The notes beneath the pieces were generated by a model. The model did not search any database, was not told where the DNA came from, and saw only the letters and a program-made list of their open reading frames with translations. This document shows, piece by piece, positions 52,024 through 61,300 of a stretch of 64,000 nucleotides of DNA. The DNA comes from Phycicoccus sp. M110.8 (GTDB lineage: Bacteria; Actinomycetota; Actinomycetes; Actinomycetales; Dermatophilaceae), in the NCBI RefSeq assembly GCF_032464895.1, contig NZ_JAWDIC010000004.1, positions 310,001 through 374,000 on the forward strand. Direction: 5' to 3'. The position numbers were made by a program, and so were the translations under genes. The first letter of the stretch is position 1. Every line of letters starts with the position of its first letter.

Positions 52024-52338
52024 TCAGACGCAGCCGTGGGGCTTGGGCAGGCCCGCGACGTAGGCGAGCTTCTTCGCCGGCTTCTGCGGGAAGAGGGCGA
52101 AGAGCTCCTTGACCGGTATGCCGCCCACGGTGCTGATGCGCCGCAGCGTCGCCGTCTCGCCCTGGTCGGCGAAGTCCTGGCGCAGGAACCGGATCGCGCG
52201 CCAGTGCTCGTCGGTCAGGTCGATGCCGATCTGGGCGGCGAGGGCCTTGGCGAGGTCCTCGTCCCACTCGGCGTACTCCGTGAGGAAGCCCTCGGGGTCG
52301 ACCTGGACCGTGTGGCCTGCGATGGTCGTGACGGGCAT
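52024..52338 (-). CDS. tusE: DsrC/TusE sulfur-transfer protein
   Basis: A 104-aa protein ending AGLPKPHGCV, the flexible DsrC/TusE arm with the penultimate Cys103 that carries the persulfide. The second conserved cysteine of true DsrC, eleven residues upstream, is replaced (LAYVAG), so it is the TusE-like single-cysteine kind. WDEDLAKALAAQIGIDLTDE is the family N-terminal signature. It must get sulfur from a partner such as DsrE and hand it to an acceptor. GGAGAAG precedes the ATG. No tusBCD or dsrAB genes are nearby. Confidence 0.88.
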   Translation of the reverse strand: MPVTTIAGHTVQVDPEGFLTEYAEWDEDLAKALAAQIGIDLTDEHWRAIRFLRQDFADQGETATLRRISTVGGIPVKELFALFPQKPAKKLAYVAGLPKPHGCV

Positions 52339-52360
52339 CGGACTTCTCCTTCTCTGGTGG

Positions 52361-53638
52361 TCACATGTGGACGACGGGCGTGGATGCGTCGGCCGTGGGT
52401 GCGTCCGCCGGGACCTGCTTGCCCGTCATCGACATGTGGTCGGGCAGCGGCAGGTAGCGGCCGGGGAGCAGGACGTTCCAGTAGATCCAGCGGAACGCGA
52501 GCTTCCCGAGGTGGTTGGCGCGGGTCTCCTTGAGCAGGCTCAGCGGCCCGACCCCCGGCAGCGGGAACTTCCCCGGCAGCGGCTGGGTGTCGTAGTTGAA
52601 GTCGATGAGCAGGCCCTTGCCGTCACCGGACTCGACGAAGCAGTTGGCGTGCCCGTCGAAGGAATGCGGCATCGGGCGACCGGCGGCGTGGGCCACGAAG
52701 TTCTCCACGAACAGGTCGACGGCGAAGTGCGCGACGGACCCGGCCTTGGAGGCGGGGATGTCGGAGGCGTCGCCGACCGCGAAGATCGTGTCGTACTTCG
52801 TCGAGAGCAGCGTGTGCTTGTCCACCGGGACGTAGTTCAGCTCGTCGCCCAGGCCCGACCGGGCCACGTAGTCGGCGCCCATGTTGAGCGGGACCGTGAC
52901 CAGCAGGTCGAACGGCACCTCGCGCTCGTCGTAGGAGACGAGTGCCTTGTGCTCGTCGTCGACCCGCTCGACCATGAAGTCGGGCTCGACGAGGATCTTG
53001 CGCTCCTCGAGCATCGACCCCAGGTGGGCGGACGCGATCGGCTGGGTGAAGGCCCCCGACAGCGGCGTGACGAAGACGAGCTCGACGCGGTCGCGCACGC
53101 CCCGCTCGCGCAGGTGGGCGTCCGCGAGGAAGGTAAACTCCAGCGGCGCCACCGGGCACTTGATCGGCATCTCCGTGACGTGGACGACGAGCCGGCCGTG
53201 GTCGAAGTGGCGCAGCGCGTCGGCCAGGGCCCTGGACCCGTCGAAGGTGTAGAAGTCGAAGATGCTGCGGCGCCACTGCTCGCCCAGCATCCCGGGCGTC
53301 TGGTCAGGCCGCGGCGACGTGCCCGTCGCGATGACGAGATAGTCGTACGCGAGGGTGCGCCCGTCCTGCAGGTGCACGACCTGCTCCTCCGGGGCGACCC
53401 GGTCGATCTCGGCGAGCACCAGGTCGACCCCGTCGGGGATGAACCGGTGCCGCTTGCGCACGACCTGCTCGGCGGCATACGTCCCGAACGGCAGGAAGAG
53501 GAACCCGGGCTGGTAGAGGTGGTCGTCGTCGCGGTCGACGACGGTGATCTGCCACGACCGGCGGTCCAGCCGGCGTCGCAGCTTGTTCACGACCATCGTG
53601 CCGGCGGTCCCGCCGCCGAGCACCACGAGGCGCTTCAT
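52361..53638 (-). CDS. sqr: Sulfide:quinone oxidoreductase-like flavoprotein
   Basis: A 425-aa two-dinucleotide-binding-domain flavoprotein. FAD site KRLVVLGGGTAGTMVVNKLR, VIATGTSPRPDQTPG in the middle and FAVGDASDIP near 285. Cysteines at about 159 (MPIKCPVAPLEF) and 332 (HANCFVESG) are where sulfide:quinone oxidoreductases hold the persulfide. The C-terminal amphipathic part (KLAFRWIYWNVLLPGRYLPL) could attach to the membrane to reach quinone. It probably oxidises sulfide to sulfane sulfur that DsrE and TusE then carry. Type II NADH dehydrogenase is the main alternative, but lacks such cysteines. Confidence 0.83.
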   Translation of the reverse strand: MKRLVVLGGGTAGTMVVNKLRRRLDRRSWQITVVDRDDDHLYQPGFLFLPFGTYAAEQVVRKRHRFIPDGVDLVLAEIDRVAPEEQVVHLQDGRTLAYDYLVIATGTSPRPDQTPGMLGEQWRRSIFDFYTFDGSRALADALRHFDHGRLVVHVTEMPIKCPVAPLEFTFLADAHLRERGVRDRVELVFVTPLSGAFTQPIASAHLGSMLEERKILVEPDFMVERVDDEHKALVSYDEREVPFDLLVTVPLNMGADYVARSGLGDELNYVPVDKHTLLSTKYDTIFAVGDASDIPASKAGSVAHFAVDLFVENFVAHAAGRPMPHSFDGHANCFVESGDGKGLLIDFNYDTQPLPGKFPLPGVGPLSLLKETRANHLGKLAFRWIYWNVLLPGRYLPLPDHMSMTGKQVPADAPTADASTPVVHM

Positions 53639-53653
53639 GGCCTTCGTCCCCTC

Positions 53654-54700
53654 TCAGGACCGAGCCGTGAGGACGACCTTGAGGGCCTGGGTGTCCGCCG
53701 CGTTGGCGAAGACCTCGTAGGCGTCCATGAACTCGTCGAGGTGGAAGTGGTGGGTCACGAGCTGGCCGAGGTCGAGCTGCCGGCTGGCGAGCAGCCGCAG
53801 CAGGGTCGGCGTCGAGTACGTGTCGACGAGGCCGGTCGTGATGGTGACGTCCTTGATCCACAGGTCCTCGAGGTGCAGGGTGGCCGGCTTGCCGTGGACG
53901 CCGACGTTGGCGACGGTGCCGCCGGGGCGCACGAGCGCCGCACACTGCTCGAAGGTGCCGGGGATGCCCACGGCCTCGATCGCGACGTCGGCGCCGAGCC
54001 CGTCGGTGAGCCCGCGGACCACCTCGAGCGCGTCGTCCCGCGAGGCGTCGACGACGACGTCGGCGCCGACCCGCTTGGCCGCGTCGAGTCGCGAGCCGGC
54101 CACGTCGATGGCGACGACGTGCGAGGGGCTGAAGAGCTTGGCGCCCATGATCGAGGAGAGCCCGATGGGGCCGGCGCCGACGACGGCGACGACGTCACCG
54201 GGGCGCACGTGCCCGTTGAGGACGCCGACCTCGTACCCGGTGGGGCCGATGTCGGCCAACATGAGGACCTCCTCGTCGGTGACGCCGGCGGGGATGGCGA
54301 AGGTGGAGGTGTCGGCGAACGGCACCCGCACGTACTCGGCCTGCGTGCCGTCGATGAGGTGGCCGAGGATCCAGCCGCCGCCGCCGAGGCACTGCCCGTA
54401 CCGGCCCTCGCGGCAGTACCGGCACGACCCGCACGAGGTGATGCACGAGACGAGGACGCGGTCGCCGGGGGAGAGGTTCTTGACCCCGGCACCGATCGAC
54501 TCGACCGTGCCGACCGCCTCGTGGCCGAGGATGCGACCATCGGTCACCGCCGGGACGTCGCCCTTGAGGATGTGCAGGTCGGTGCCGCAGATGGTGACCG
54601 CGTCGACCCGGACGATGGCGTCGGTGTCGTCCTGGATCGAGGGCGTGGGGACCTCCTCCCACGACTTGCGGCCCGGTCCGTGGTAGACGACGGCGTGCAT
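53654..54700 (-). CDS. Zinc-dependent alcohol dehydrogenase
   Basis: A 348-aa medium-chain dehydrogenase with AGGAGCTCACC before the ATG. Catalytic Cys38 in TICGTDLHILKG, His/Glu in ILGHEAVGTV, structural zinc CGSCRYCREGRYGQC near 91-105, NAD loop VVGAGPIGLSSIMGAK. It resembles the iditol/threonine-type group. It starts the sulfur operon, 15 nt before the sulfide oxidoreductase gene, with a DosR-like box 74 nt upstream. Substrate could be an alcohol or a thiol-adduct; the link to sulfur genes is unexplained. Confidence 0.88.
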   Translation of the reverse strand: MHAVVYHGPGRKSWEEVPTPSIQDDTDAIVRVDAVTICGTDLHILKGDVPAVTDGRILGHEAVGTVESIGAGVKNLSPGDRVLVSCITSCGSCRYCREGRYGQCLGGGGWILGHLIDGTQAEYVRVPFADTSTFAIPAGVTDEEVLMLADIGPTGYEVGVLNGHVRPGDVVAVVGAGPIGLSSIMGAKLFSPSHVVAIDVAGSRLDAAKRVGADVVVDASRDDALEVVRGLTDGLGADVAIEAVGIPGTFEQCAALVRPGGTVANVGVHGKPATLHLEDLWIKDVTITTGLVDTYSTPTLLRLLASRQLDLGQLVTHHFHLDEFMDAYEVFANAADTQALKVVLTARS

Positions 54701-54773
54701 GGTGAGCTCCTCTCGCGGCCTGCACCGTGCAGGTCCCACGAACCACTCCACCGTGCGCCGGCGCGGGGCAGGA

Positions 54774-54787
54774 GAGACCTAGGTCCC
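54774..54787. promoter_or_regulatory. DosR-like box, site 11
   Basis: GAGAC-CTAG-GTCCC, 73 nt upstream of the sulfur operon. A weaker second site, GCAC-CTAG-GGGGT, follows near 54804. It marks the end of the box-bearing region. Confidence 0.55.
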
Positions 54788-54899
54788 GTGTGGCCCAACC
54801 CACGCACCTAGGGGGTATGCCGGGTGCCCCGGGTCGGCAGGGGTCGCCCCGGCTCAGCGCGTGCCGGCGCGGGCCGGCGCGGCTGGACGCGGGAGCGCG

Positions 54900-55250
54900 T
54901 CAGCGCAGGGCGACGGTGAGGAGGATGACGCAGTCCTCCAGCGCCCGGGCGCCGTGCCGGTCCTCGGGGATGGCGACCAGCTCGCCCGCGCGCACGGTCC
55001 ACGACGTGCCGGCGGCGGCATACAGGCGCGCACTGCCGATGACGACCTGGAAGGTGGCGGCGGCAGGGGACTCGTGCTCGCCGAGCTCGGCACCCTCCGT
55101 GAGCGCCATGAGGACGGCGCGCTGGGCCGTGCCGCCGACGAGCAGGCGTGAGGCATGGCCGTTGGACTGGCTGCGCGCCTGGTCCAGCAGCTCGGCGCCG
55201 GCCGTGCGCAGGTCGAGCGGCTCGTGGTCCGCGGGGTGTGGCGCGCTCAT
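54900..55250 (-). CDS. Cupin-like small protein at end of nar operon
   Basis: A 116-aa protein whose ATG overlaps the narI stop (ATGA). It carries ESPAAATFQVVIGSARLYAA, then WTVRAGELVAIPEDRHGARA and VILLTVALR, the two strands of the cupin barrel with the usual His in RHGAR and Glu in GEHESP. A small cupin could bind a metal or an effector. Coupling to narI suggests a role in nitrate respiration or its control, so far undefined. Confidence 0.7.
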   Translation of the reverse strand: MSAPHPADHEPLDLRTAGAELLDQARSQSNGHASRLLVGGTAQRAVLMALTEGAELGEHESPAAATFQVVIGSARLYAAAGTSWTVRAGELVAIPEDRHGARALEDCVILLTVALR

Positions 55251-55975
55251 CGTGACCTCCCTGCCTTCTCCCAGCCGCGAGCCGGTGCCCGCGTGCCCTC
55301 GCGTGCCTCGTCGCGGCTGCGGTAGACGATGTACGGGCGGGTGAGGTAGCCCACCGGGGCGCTGAACACGTGGACCAGCCGCGTGAACGGCCAGAGCGCG
55401 AACAGGACGAACGCCACGAGGGCGTGCAGCTGGAACCCGACCGGTGCGTCTGCGATGAGCGAGGCGTCCGGCCGGAACAGGAAGATGCTGCGCCAGTAGG
55501 GCGAGACGCCCTCGCGGTAGTCGTAGTGGCCAAAGATGCTGCTGGCCACGGTGTTCCACATGCCCAGGACGATCACGCCGGCGAGGAAGACGTACATGAG
55601 CTTGTCCATCCGCGTCGTCGCCATGAAGACGGGCCCGACCGTGCGCCGGCGGTAGACGAGGATCACCAGCCCGGCCAGCGTGGCCAGGCCGGCGAGGCCG
55701 CCGAGGGTGACGGCGAGGAAGTGGTAGAGCCCCTCGTGCACGCCCACGGCCTCGGTCCACGACTTCGGGATGACCAGGCCGACGACGTGGCCGCCGACGA
55801 CGCCGAGCAGCCCGAAGTGGAAGAGCGGGCTGCCCCAGCGCAGCAGCCGGTTCTCGTAGAGCTGGCTGCTGCGCGTCGTCCAGCCGAACTTGTCGTACGT
55901 CCATCGCCAGTAGTGCCCCACGACGAAGACCGCGAGGCAGGTGTACGGGACGATCACCCAGAGAAAGGTGTCCAT
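55247..55975 (-). CDS. narI: Respiratory nitrate reductase gamma chain (cytochrome b)
   Basis: A 242-aa membrane protein with five hydrophobic segments starting MDTFLWVIVPYTCLAVFVVG. Conserved haem-binding histidines are visible in SPLFHFGLLGVVGGHVVGLV and in GFQLHALVAFVLFALWPFTR, TRLVHVF. It holds two b haems and moves electrons from menaquinol to NarH. The start overlaps the narJ stop (TGATG) and its end overlaps the cupin gene. Confidence 0.93.
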   Translation of the reverse strand: MDTFLWVIVPYTCLAVFVVGHYWRWTYDKFGWTTRSSQLYENRLLRWGSPLFHFGLLGVVGGHVVGLVIPKSWTEAVGVHEGLYHFLAVTLGGLAGLATLAGLVILVYRRRTVGPVFMATTRMDKLMYVFLAGVIVLGMWNTVASSIFGHYDYREGVSPYWRSIFLFRPDASLIADAPVGFQLHALVAFVLFALWPFTRLVHVFSAPVGYLTRPYIVYRSRDEAREGTRAPARGWEKAGRSR

Positions 55976-56691
55976 CAGGGCGCTCCTACCGGGATGGTCG
56001 GGCCGAGCTCGGTCGGCTCGGTGGGGCGGGGGTTGAGGCGCGGGTCCAGGGCGTAGGGCTGGGTGTCGAGGCCGACGTCCTCCGACGGGGGACCCGCGGC
56101 GACCAGCGCGGCGAGCTGCTCCTCGTCGTCGCCCTGGAGCTCCGGCAGCGTGGCGACGAGGGCGAGCACCACGTCGTGCCACGGGGATCCCTTGTCGGCC
56201 AACGCGATCCGCAGCACCTCGAGCCCGGCGCGGTGGTCGAGGAGGAGGCGCCAGGCCACGTCGAGGTCCGTCGTGGCGCCGAACTCGAGCACGACGCCGA
56301 GGTGGTCGGGCAGCTCGTCGGTGTCGAGCTCGGCGCCGGCACGCCGGTACGCCTGCTTGAACTGCACGAGGGCCAGCCCGCGCTTGCGGGTGTCGCCGTG
56401 GGCGAAGTAGGTCAGGTAGAGCGAGCACCGGCGGGTGACGTCGAAGGTCTCGACGTAGTCGCGCTGCAGCTGCCCGAGCGGGCAGGCGCCCACGTCGGCC
56501 AGGAACCGGCGCAGCGGCTCGGCGACCGACGCTGGCAGCTGCGCGACGGCGGACTCCAGCAGGGGCCGGCGGGACACGAGCTCCTCGGTCGGGTAGTCGA
56601 GCAGCAGCGACACGACCTGCCAGGCCGTGGCGAGCGTCCGGTCGTCGAGGCGCCCCGCTGCGGCCCGTGTCCGTCGGCTGCGTCCGAGCAT
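55975..56691 (-). CDS. narJ: Nitrate reductase molybdenum cofactor assembly chaperone
   Basis: A 238-aa helical protein beginning MLGRSRRTRAAAGRLDDRTL and containing AWQVVSLLLDYPTEEL, LQRDYVETFDVTRRCSLYLT and DHLGVVLEFGATTDLDVAWR, all of the NarJ/TorD family. It keeps NarG open for insertion of the Mo-bis-MGD cofactor and is not part of the final enzyme. ATG shares an A with the narH stop (TGATG). Confidence 0.92.
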   Translation of the reverse strand: MLGRSRRTRAAAGRLDDRTLATAWQVVSLLLDYPTEELVSRRPLLESAVAQLPASVAEPLRRFLADVGACPLGQLQRDYVETFDVTRRCSLYLTYFAHGDTRKRGLALVQFKQAYRRAGAELDTDELPDHLGVVLEFGATTDLDVAWRLLLDHRAGLEVLRIALADKGSPWHDVVLALVATLPELQGDDEEQLAALVAAGPPSEDVGLDTQPYALDPRLNPRPTEPTELGPTIPVGAP

Positions 56692-58376
56692 CACCGGTCG
56701 TCCTCCGGCCGCTTCTTCGGGAACAGGCCCCGCGGCGAGCCCTTGCCGTCCCAGTTGAGCAGGTTGACGCGACCGCGCAGGCGGCCGGGTGGCTCCGGTG
56801 CGTCCCCACCGCTGAGGTCGTCGGCGGTCTGCCGCTGGCGCAGCATCTGGAAGTTTTCCACCGCCACCGGCGTGAGCTCTCCCGAGCCCTCGCCGAACGG
56901 TCCGGACTGCCCCATCATCCCGGGGCCGCCCTCGTAGTCGAGCGAGCACTCGGTGGCCAGCTCCTCCAGGGCGTGCGCCTGCTCGGCGTGGGCGGTCGGG
57001 ATGACGTAGCGCTCGTCGTACTTGGCCAGCGCCAGCAGTCGGAACATGTCGTACATCGACTCGCCGTCCATGCCGACGGCCTGGGGGATGGACTCGTCGG
57101 GGTCCCGCCCGAGGTTGATGTCGCGCATGTACGACCGCATCGCCGCCAGCTTCTTCAGCACCGCCTCGACGGGCGCGGTGTCCCCGGCCGTGAACAGGTT
57201 TGCCAGGTACTCCACCGGGATCCGCAGGGTGTCGATCGCGGCGAAAAGGTTGCCGCGGTCCTCGGCGTCGTGGCCCGTGTCGCGGACGACGTCCACGACC
57301 GGCGACAGCGGCGGGATGTACCAGACCATCGGCATGGTGCGGTACTCCGGGTGCAGAGGCAGCGCGACCTCGTAGCGGGAGATGAGGGCGTGCACCGGGG
57401 ACCGCCGTGCGGCCTCCACCCAGTCGCGGGGTATGCCGGCCAGCTCGGCCTCGCGCTGCACCTCCGGGTCCTCGGGGTCGAGAAAGACCGAACGCTGCGC
57501 GGCATACAGCTCGTGCTCGTCCTCCACGGAGGCCGCCTCGAGCACCTTGTCGGCGTCGTAGAGGACAAGCCCGATGTACCGCAGCCGGCCCACGCACGTC
57601 TCGGAGCACACGGTCGGGATGCCGACCTCGACCCGGGGGTAGCAGAACGTGCACTTCTCGGCCTTGCCCGTGCGGTGGTTGAAGTAGACCTTCTTGTACG
57701 GGCAGCCGGACACACACATCCGCCAACCGCGGCACCGGTCCTGGTCGACGAGGACGATGCCGTCCTCGGAGCGCTTGTAGATCGCCCCGCTCGGGCACGA
57801 CGCCGCGCACGAGGGGTTGAGGCAGTGCTCGCAGATCCGCGGCAGGTAGAACATGAACGTCCGCTCGAACTCGAGCTTCACCTTGTCGGTGATGTTCCGG
57901 AGCATCACGTCGCGGGCGGCGTTCTCGCCGCTGCCGCCGAGGTTGTCGTCCCAGTTGGCCGACCACGACACGTTGACCGGCTTGCCGGTGATGAGCGAGA
58001 TCGGCCGGGCGACGGGGAAGTGCTGCTGCGCCGGGGCGCTGAGCAGCGTCTCGTAGTCGTAGGTCCAGGGCTCGTAGTAGTCCTCGATCGAGGGCAGCTT
58101 GGGGTTGGAGAAGATGCTCGCGAGCTTGCGCCACCGGCTGCCCGAGCGCAGCGTCAGCCGGCCGCGGCTGGTCAGCGCCCAGCCGCCCTGCCAGGTGTCC
58201 TGGTCCTCGTAGGTGCGCGGGTAGCCAAGGCCCGGCCGCGTCTCGACGTTGTTGAACCAGACGTACTCGGTGCCGGCGCGGTTGGTCCACGCCTGCTTGC
58301 ACGTCACCGAGCAGGTGTGGCACCCGATGCACTTGTCGAGGTTCATCACCATGGCCATCTGCGCCATGACCCGCAT
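56691..58376 (-). CDS. narH: Respiratory nitrate reductase beta chain
   Basis: A 561-aa iron-sulfur protein. Cysteine clusters are CIGCHTCSVTC near 16-26, CEHCLNPSCAASCP near 185, CRGWRMCVSGCP near 217 (the Trp in place of a Cys marks the 3Fe-4S centre) and CTFCYPRVEVG with two later cysteines. These make three 4Fe-4S and one 3Fe-4S cluster that lead electrons from NarI to NarG. The ATG overlaps the narG stop (TGATG); MAQMAM three codons later could also start. Confidence 0.93.
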   Translation of the reverse strand: MRVMAQMAMVMNLDKCIGCHTCSVTCKQAWTNRAGTEYVWFNNVETRPGLGYPRTYEDQDTWQGGWALTSRGRLTLRSGSRWRKLASIFSNPKLPSIEDYYEPWTYDYETLLSAPAQQHFPVARPISLITGKPVNVSWSANWDDNLGGSGENAARDVMLRNITDKVKLEFERTFMFYLPRICEHCLNPSCAASCPSGAIYKRSEDGIVLVDQDRCRGWRMCVSGCPYKKVYFNHRTGKAEKCTFCYPRVEVGIPTVCSETCVGRLRYIGLVLYDADKVLEAASVEDEHELYAAQRSVFLDPEDPEVQREAELAGIPRDWVEAARRSPVHALISRYEVALPLHPEYRTMPMVWYIPPLSPVVDVVRDTGHDAEDRGNLFAAIDTLRIPVEYLANLFTAGDTAPVEAVLKKLAAMRSYMRDINLGRDPDESIPQAVGMDGESMYDMFRLLALAKYDERYVIPTAHAEQAHALEELATECSLDYEGGPGMMGQSGPFGEGSGELTPVAVENFQMLRQRQTADDLSGGDAPEPPGRLRGRVNLLNWDGKGSPRGLFPKKRPEDDR

Positions 58377-61300
58377 CAGTAGGTCACCTCCTGGGAGCGG
58401 CGGCGGATGACCGTCACCTCGTCGCGCTGGTTGCCCGTGGGGCCGAGGTAGTTGAACGCGAAGGACAGCTGCGCGTAGCCGCCGATGAGGTGGCTCGGCT
58501 TGACCAGGATGCGCGTGAGCGAGTTGTGGATGCCGCCACGCCGGCCGGTCTTCTCGGTGAGCGGGACGTCGATGAGCCGGTCCTGCGCGTGGTGCATGTA
58601 GACCGTGCCCTCGGGCATCCGGTGGCTGACGACCGCGCGGGCGTTGACGACACCGTTGCGGTTGACCGCCTCGACCCAGTCGTTGTCGCGGATGCCGACC
58701 TTGGCGGCGTCCTTGTCGGAGATCCAGATCGCCTGGCCACCACGGGACAGCGAGAGCATGAACAGGTTGTCCTGGTACTCGCTGTGGATCGACCACTTGT
58801 TGTGCGGCGTGAGGTAGCGGACGGTGACGCCGAGCTCGCTCGTGCTGCCGATCTCCGGCTCGCCGAACACCTGGGTCATGTCCAGCGGTGGCTTGTAGAC
58901 GGGCAGTCCCTCGCCGAGCTCCTGCATCCAGTCGTGGTCGAGGTAGAAGTGCTGGCGGCCGGTGAGCGTGTGCCACGGCTTGAGCCGCTCGACGTTGATG
59001 GTGAAGGGGGAGTAGCGCCGCCCGCCGGTCTCCGAGCCCGACCACTCCGGGCTGGTGATGACCGGCACGGGCGCGGCCTGGGTGTCGGCGAAGGTGATCT
59101 GCTTGCCCTCGTGCTCGGCCGCCAGGTCGTGCAGGAGGTGGCCGGTGCGCTTCTCGAGGGTCTTGAAGCCCTGGGTGGCGAGGTGCCCGTTGGTGGTGCC
59201 GGACAACGCCATGATCGTCTCGGCGACGTGGCGGGCGTCCTTCAGTGACGGTCTGCCGTCACCCGCGCCGCCACGGACGACGCCGTTCTTGTGGCGCAGG
59301 TACTCGACCTCGCGCTTCACGTCGTACGCGACGCCCTTCTGGGCCGTGCCCAGGGTGTCCATGAGCGGGCCGAGCGAGACCATCTGGTCGTGCACGGCGC
59401 CGTAGTCGCGCTCGACGACGACGAGCTTCGGCATGGTCTTCCCGGGCACGGGGTCGCACTCGCCCCGGGCCCAGTCGCGCACGCGGCCGTGCGGCGTGGC
59501 CATGGCGTCGGGGCTGTCGTGCAGCAGGGGAGCGGCCACGAGGTCCTTGCGCACGCCGAGGTGCTTGGCGCCCAGGGGCTGGAACGCCTCGGCGATCGCC
59601 AGGAAGATGTCCCAGTCCGTCCTCGTCTGCCACGGCGGGCTGATCGCCGGGTTGAACGAGTGGATGAACGGGTGCATGTCCGTCGTGTTGATGTCGTGCT
59701 TCTCGTACCACGTGGCCGCAGGCAGGACGACGTCGCTGAAGATCGTCGAGCTCGTCATCCGGAAGTCGAGCGTGCAGAGCAGGTCGAGCTTGCCCTCCGG
59801 CAGGTCGTCGCGGTCCGGTCGGGCGGAGACCGAGCTGTCGGTCCCGAGCAGGTGGCGCAGGAAGTACTCGTTGCCCTTCGCCGACGACCCGAGGAGGTTG
59901 GCGCGCCACATCATCAGCACCCGCGGCCAGTTCTCGGGGGCGTCGGGGTCCTCGCACGCGAACCGCAGGCTCCCGTCGGTGAGGCCCGCGACGACGTGGT
60001 CGGCGGGTGACCGGCCGGACCCCTCGGCCTCGTCGACGAGGTCGAGCGGGTTGCGGTCGAACGTCGGGTACGACGGCATCCAGCCGAGCCGGGCGGACTG
60101 CTGCAGCAGCTCGTGGGTGCTCCGGCCGTCGAGCTGCCCGGTGCTGGTCGCCCCGGCGAGCGAGCCGGCCTCGTAGTGGTCGTAGTGGTGCTGGTCGGTG
60201 TGCAGGTACCAGTACGCCGTCTGGATCATCTGCCGCGGCGGCCGCACCCAGTCCAGGGCGAAGGCCATCTGGGCCCAGCCGGTGATGGGGCGCGCCTTCT
60301 CCTGGCCGACGTAGTGGGCCCAGCCGCCGCCGTTGCGCCCCTGGCAGCCGGTGATGGTCGTCAGCAGCAGCATGCAGCGGTAGGTCTCGTCGGAGTGGAA
60401 CCAGTGGTTGGTGCCGGCGCCGACGAGGATCATCGAGCGGCCGCCGGTGTCGGCGGCGTTCTGCGCGAACTCACGGGCGATCCGCGCGACGGCCTGCGCG
60501 GGCACACCCGTGATCGCCTCCTGCCAGGCCGGGGTGTAGTGGCCGTCCGGGTCGTCGTACCCCGACGGCCAGCTGCCCGGTAGCTCCTCTCGCGCAACGC
60601 CGTACTGCGCCAGCAGGAGGTCGAAGACGGTCGTCACGAGGTGCCCGCCGACGCGACGCACGGGCACGCCCCGGCGCACGACCTCCGACTGCCCGCGGGG
60701 TAGGTCGAAGCGCGGCAGGTCGACCAGGGCGGTGCCCTCACTGGTGTCCTGCAGGCTGAGTGCGGGCACGACGTCGCCGAGGTCGAGGTTCCAGCGGCCT
60801 TCGCCCTGCTCGCCGAACCGGTCGCCGAGCGTGCCGTTGGGGACGACGTGCTGCCCGGTCACCGAGTCGACCAGCACCGTCCGGAACGCAGCGTTCTCGG
60901 CCTGCGCCTCCGCGCCGCCCAGGTCGGCCGCGGTGAGGAACTTCCCCGGCCGGTATGCCGGGTGCCCGCCGTCGGCGCCGTCCGGGTCGGCGGCGGGCCG
61001 GACGGCATACTCCTCGAGGCACACGAGGAACGGCAGGTCGGTGTACCGGCGGGTGTACTCCTCGAAGTACTCGACCTGCTTGTCGACGAAGAACTCCTTG
61101 AGCACCACGTGGCCCATCGCCATGGCCAGGGCGCCGTCGGTGCCCGGCGCTGCCGGCAGCCACTCGTCGGCGAACTTGACGTTGTCGGCGTAGTCGGGGG
61201 AGACGACGACGACCTTCTGGCCGCGGTAGCGCGCCTCGGCCATCCAGTGGGCGTCGGGGGTGCGGGTCACGGGGACGTTCGAGCCCCACATGACGAGGTA

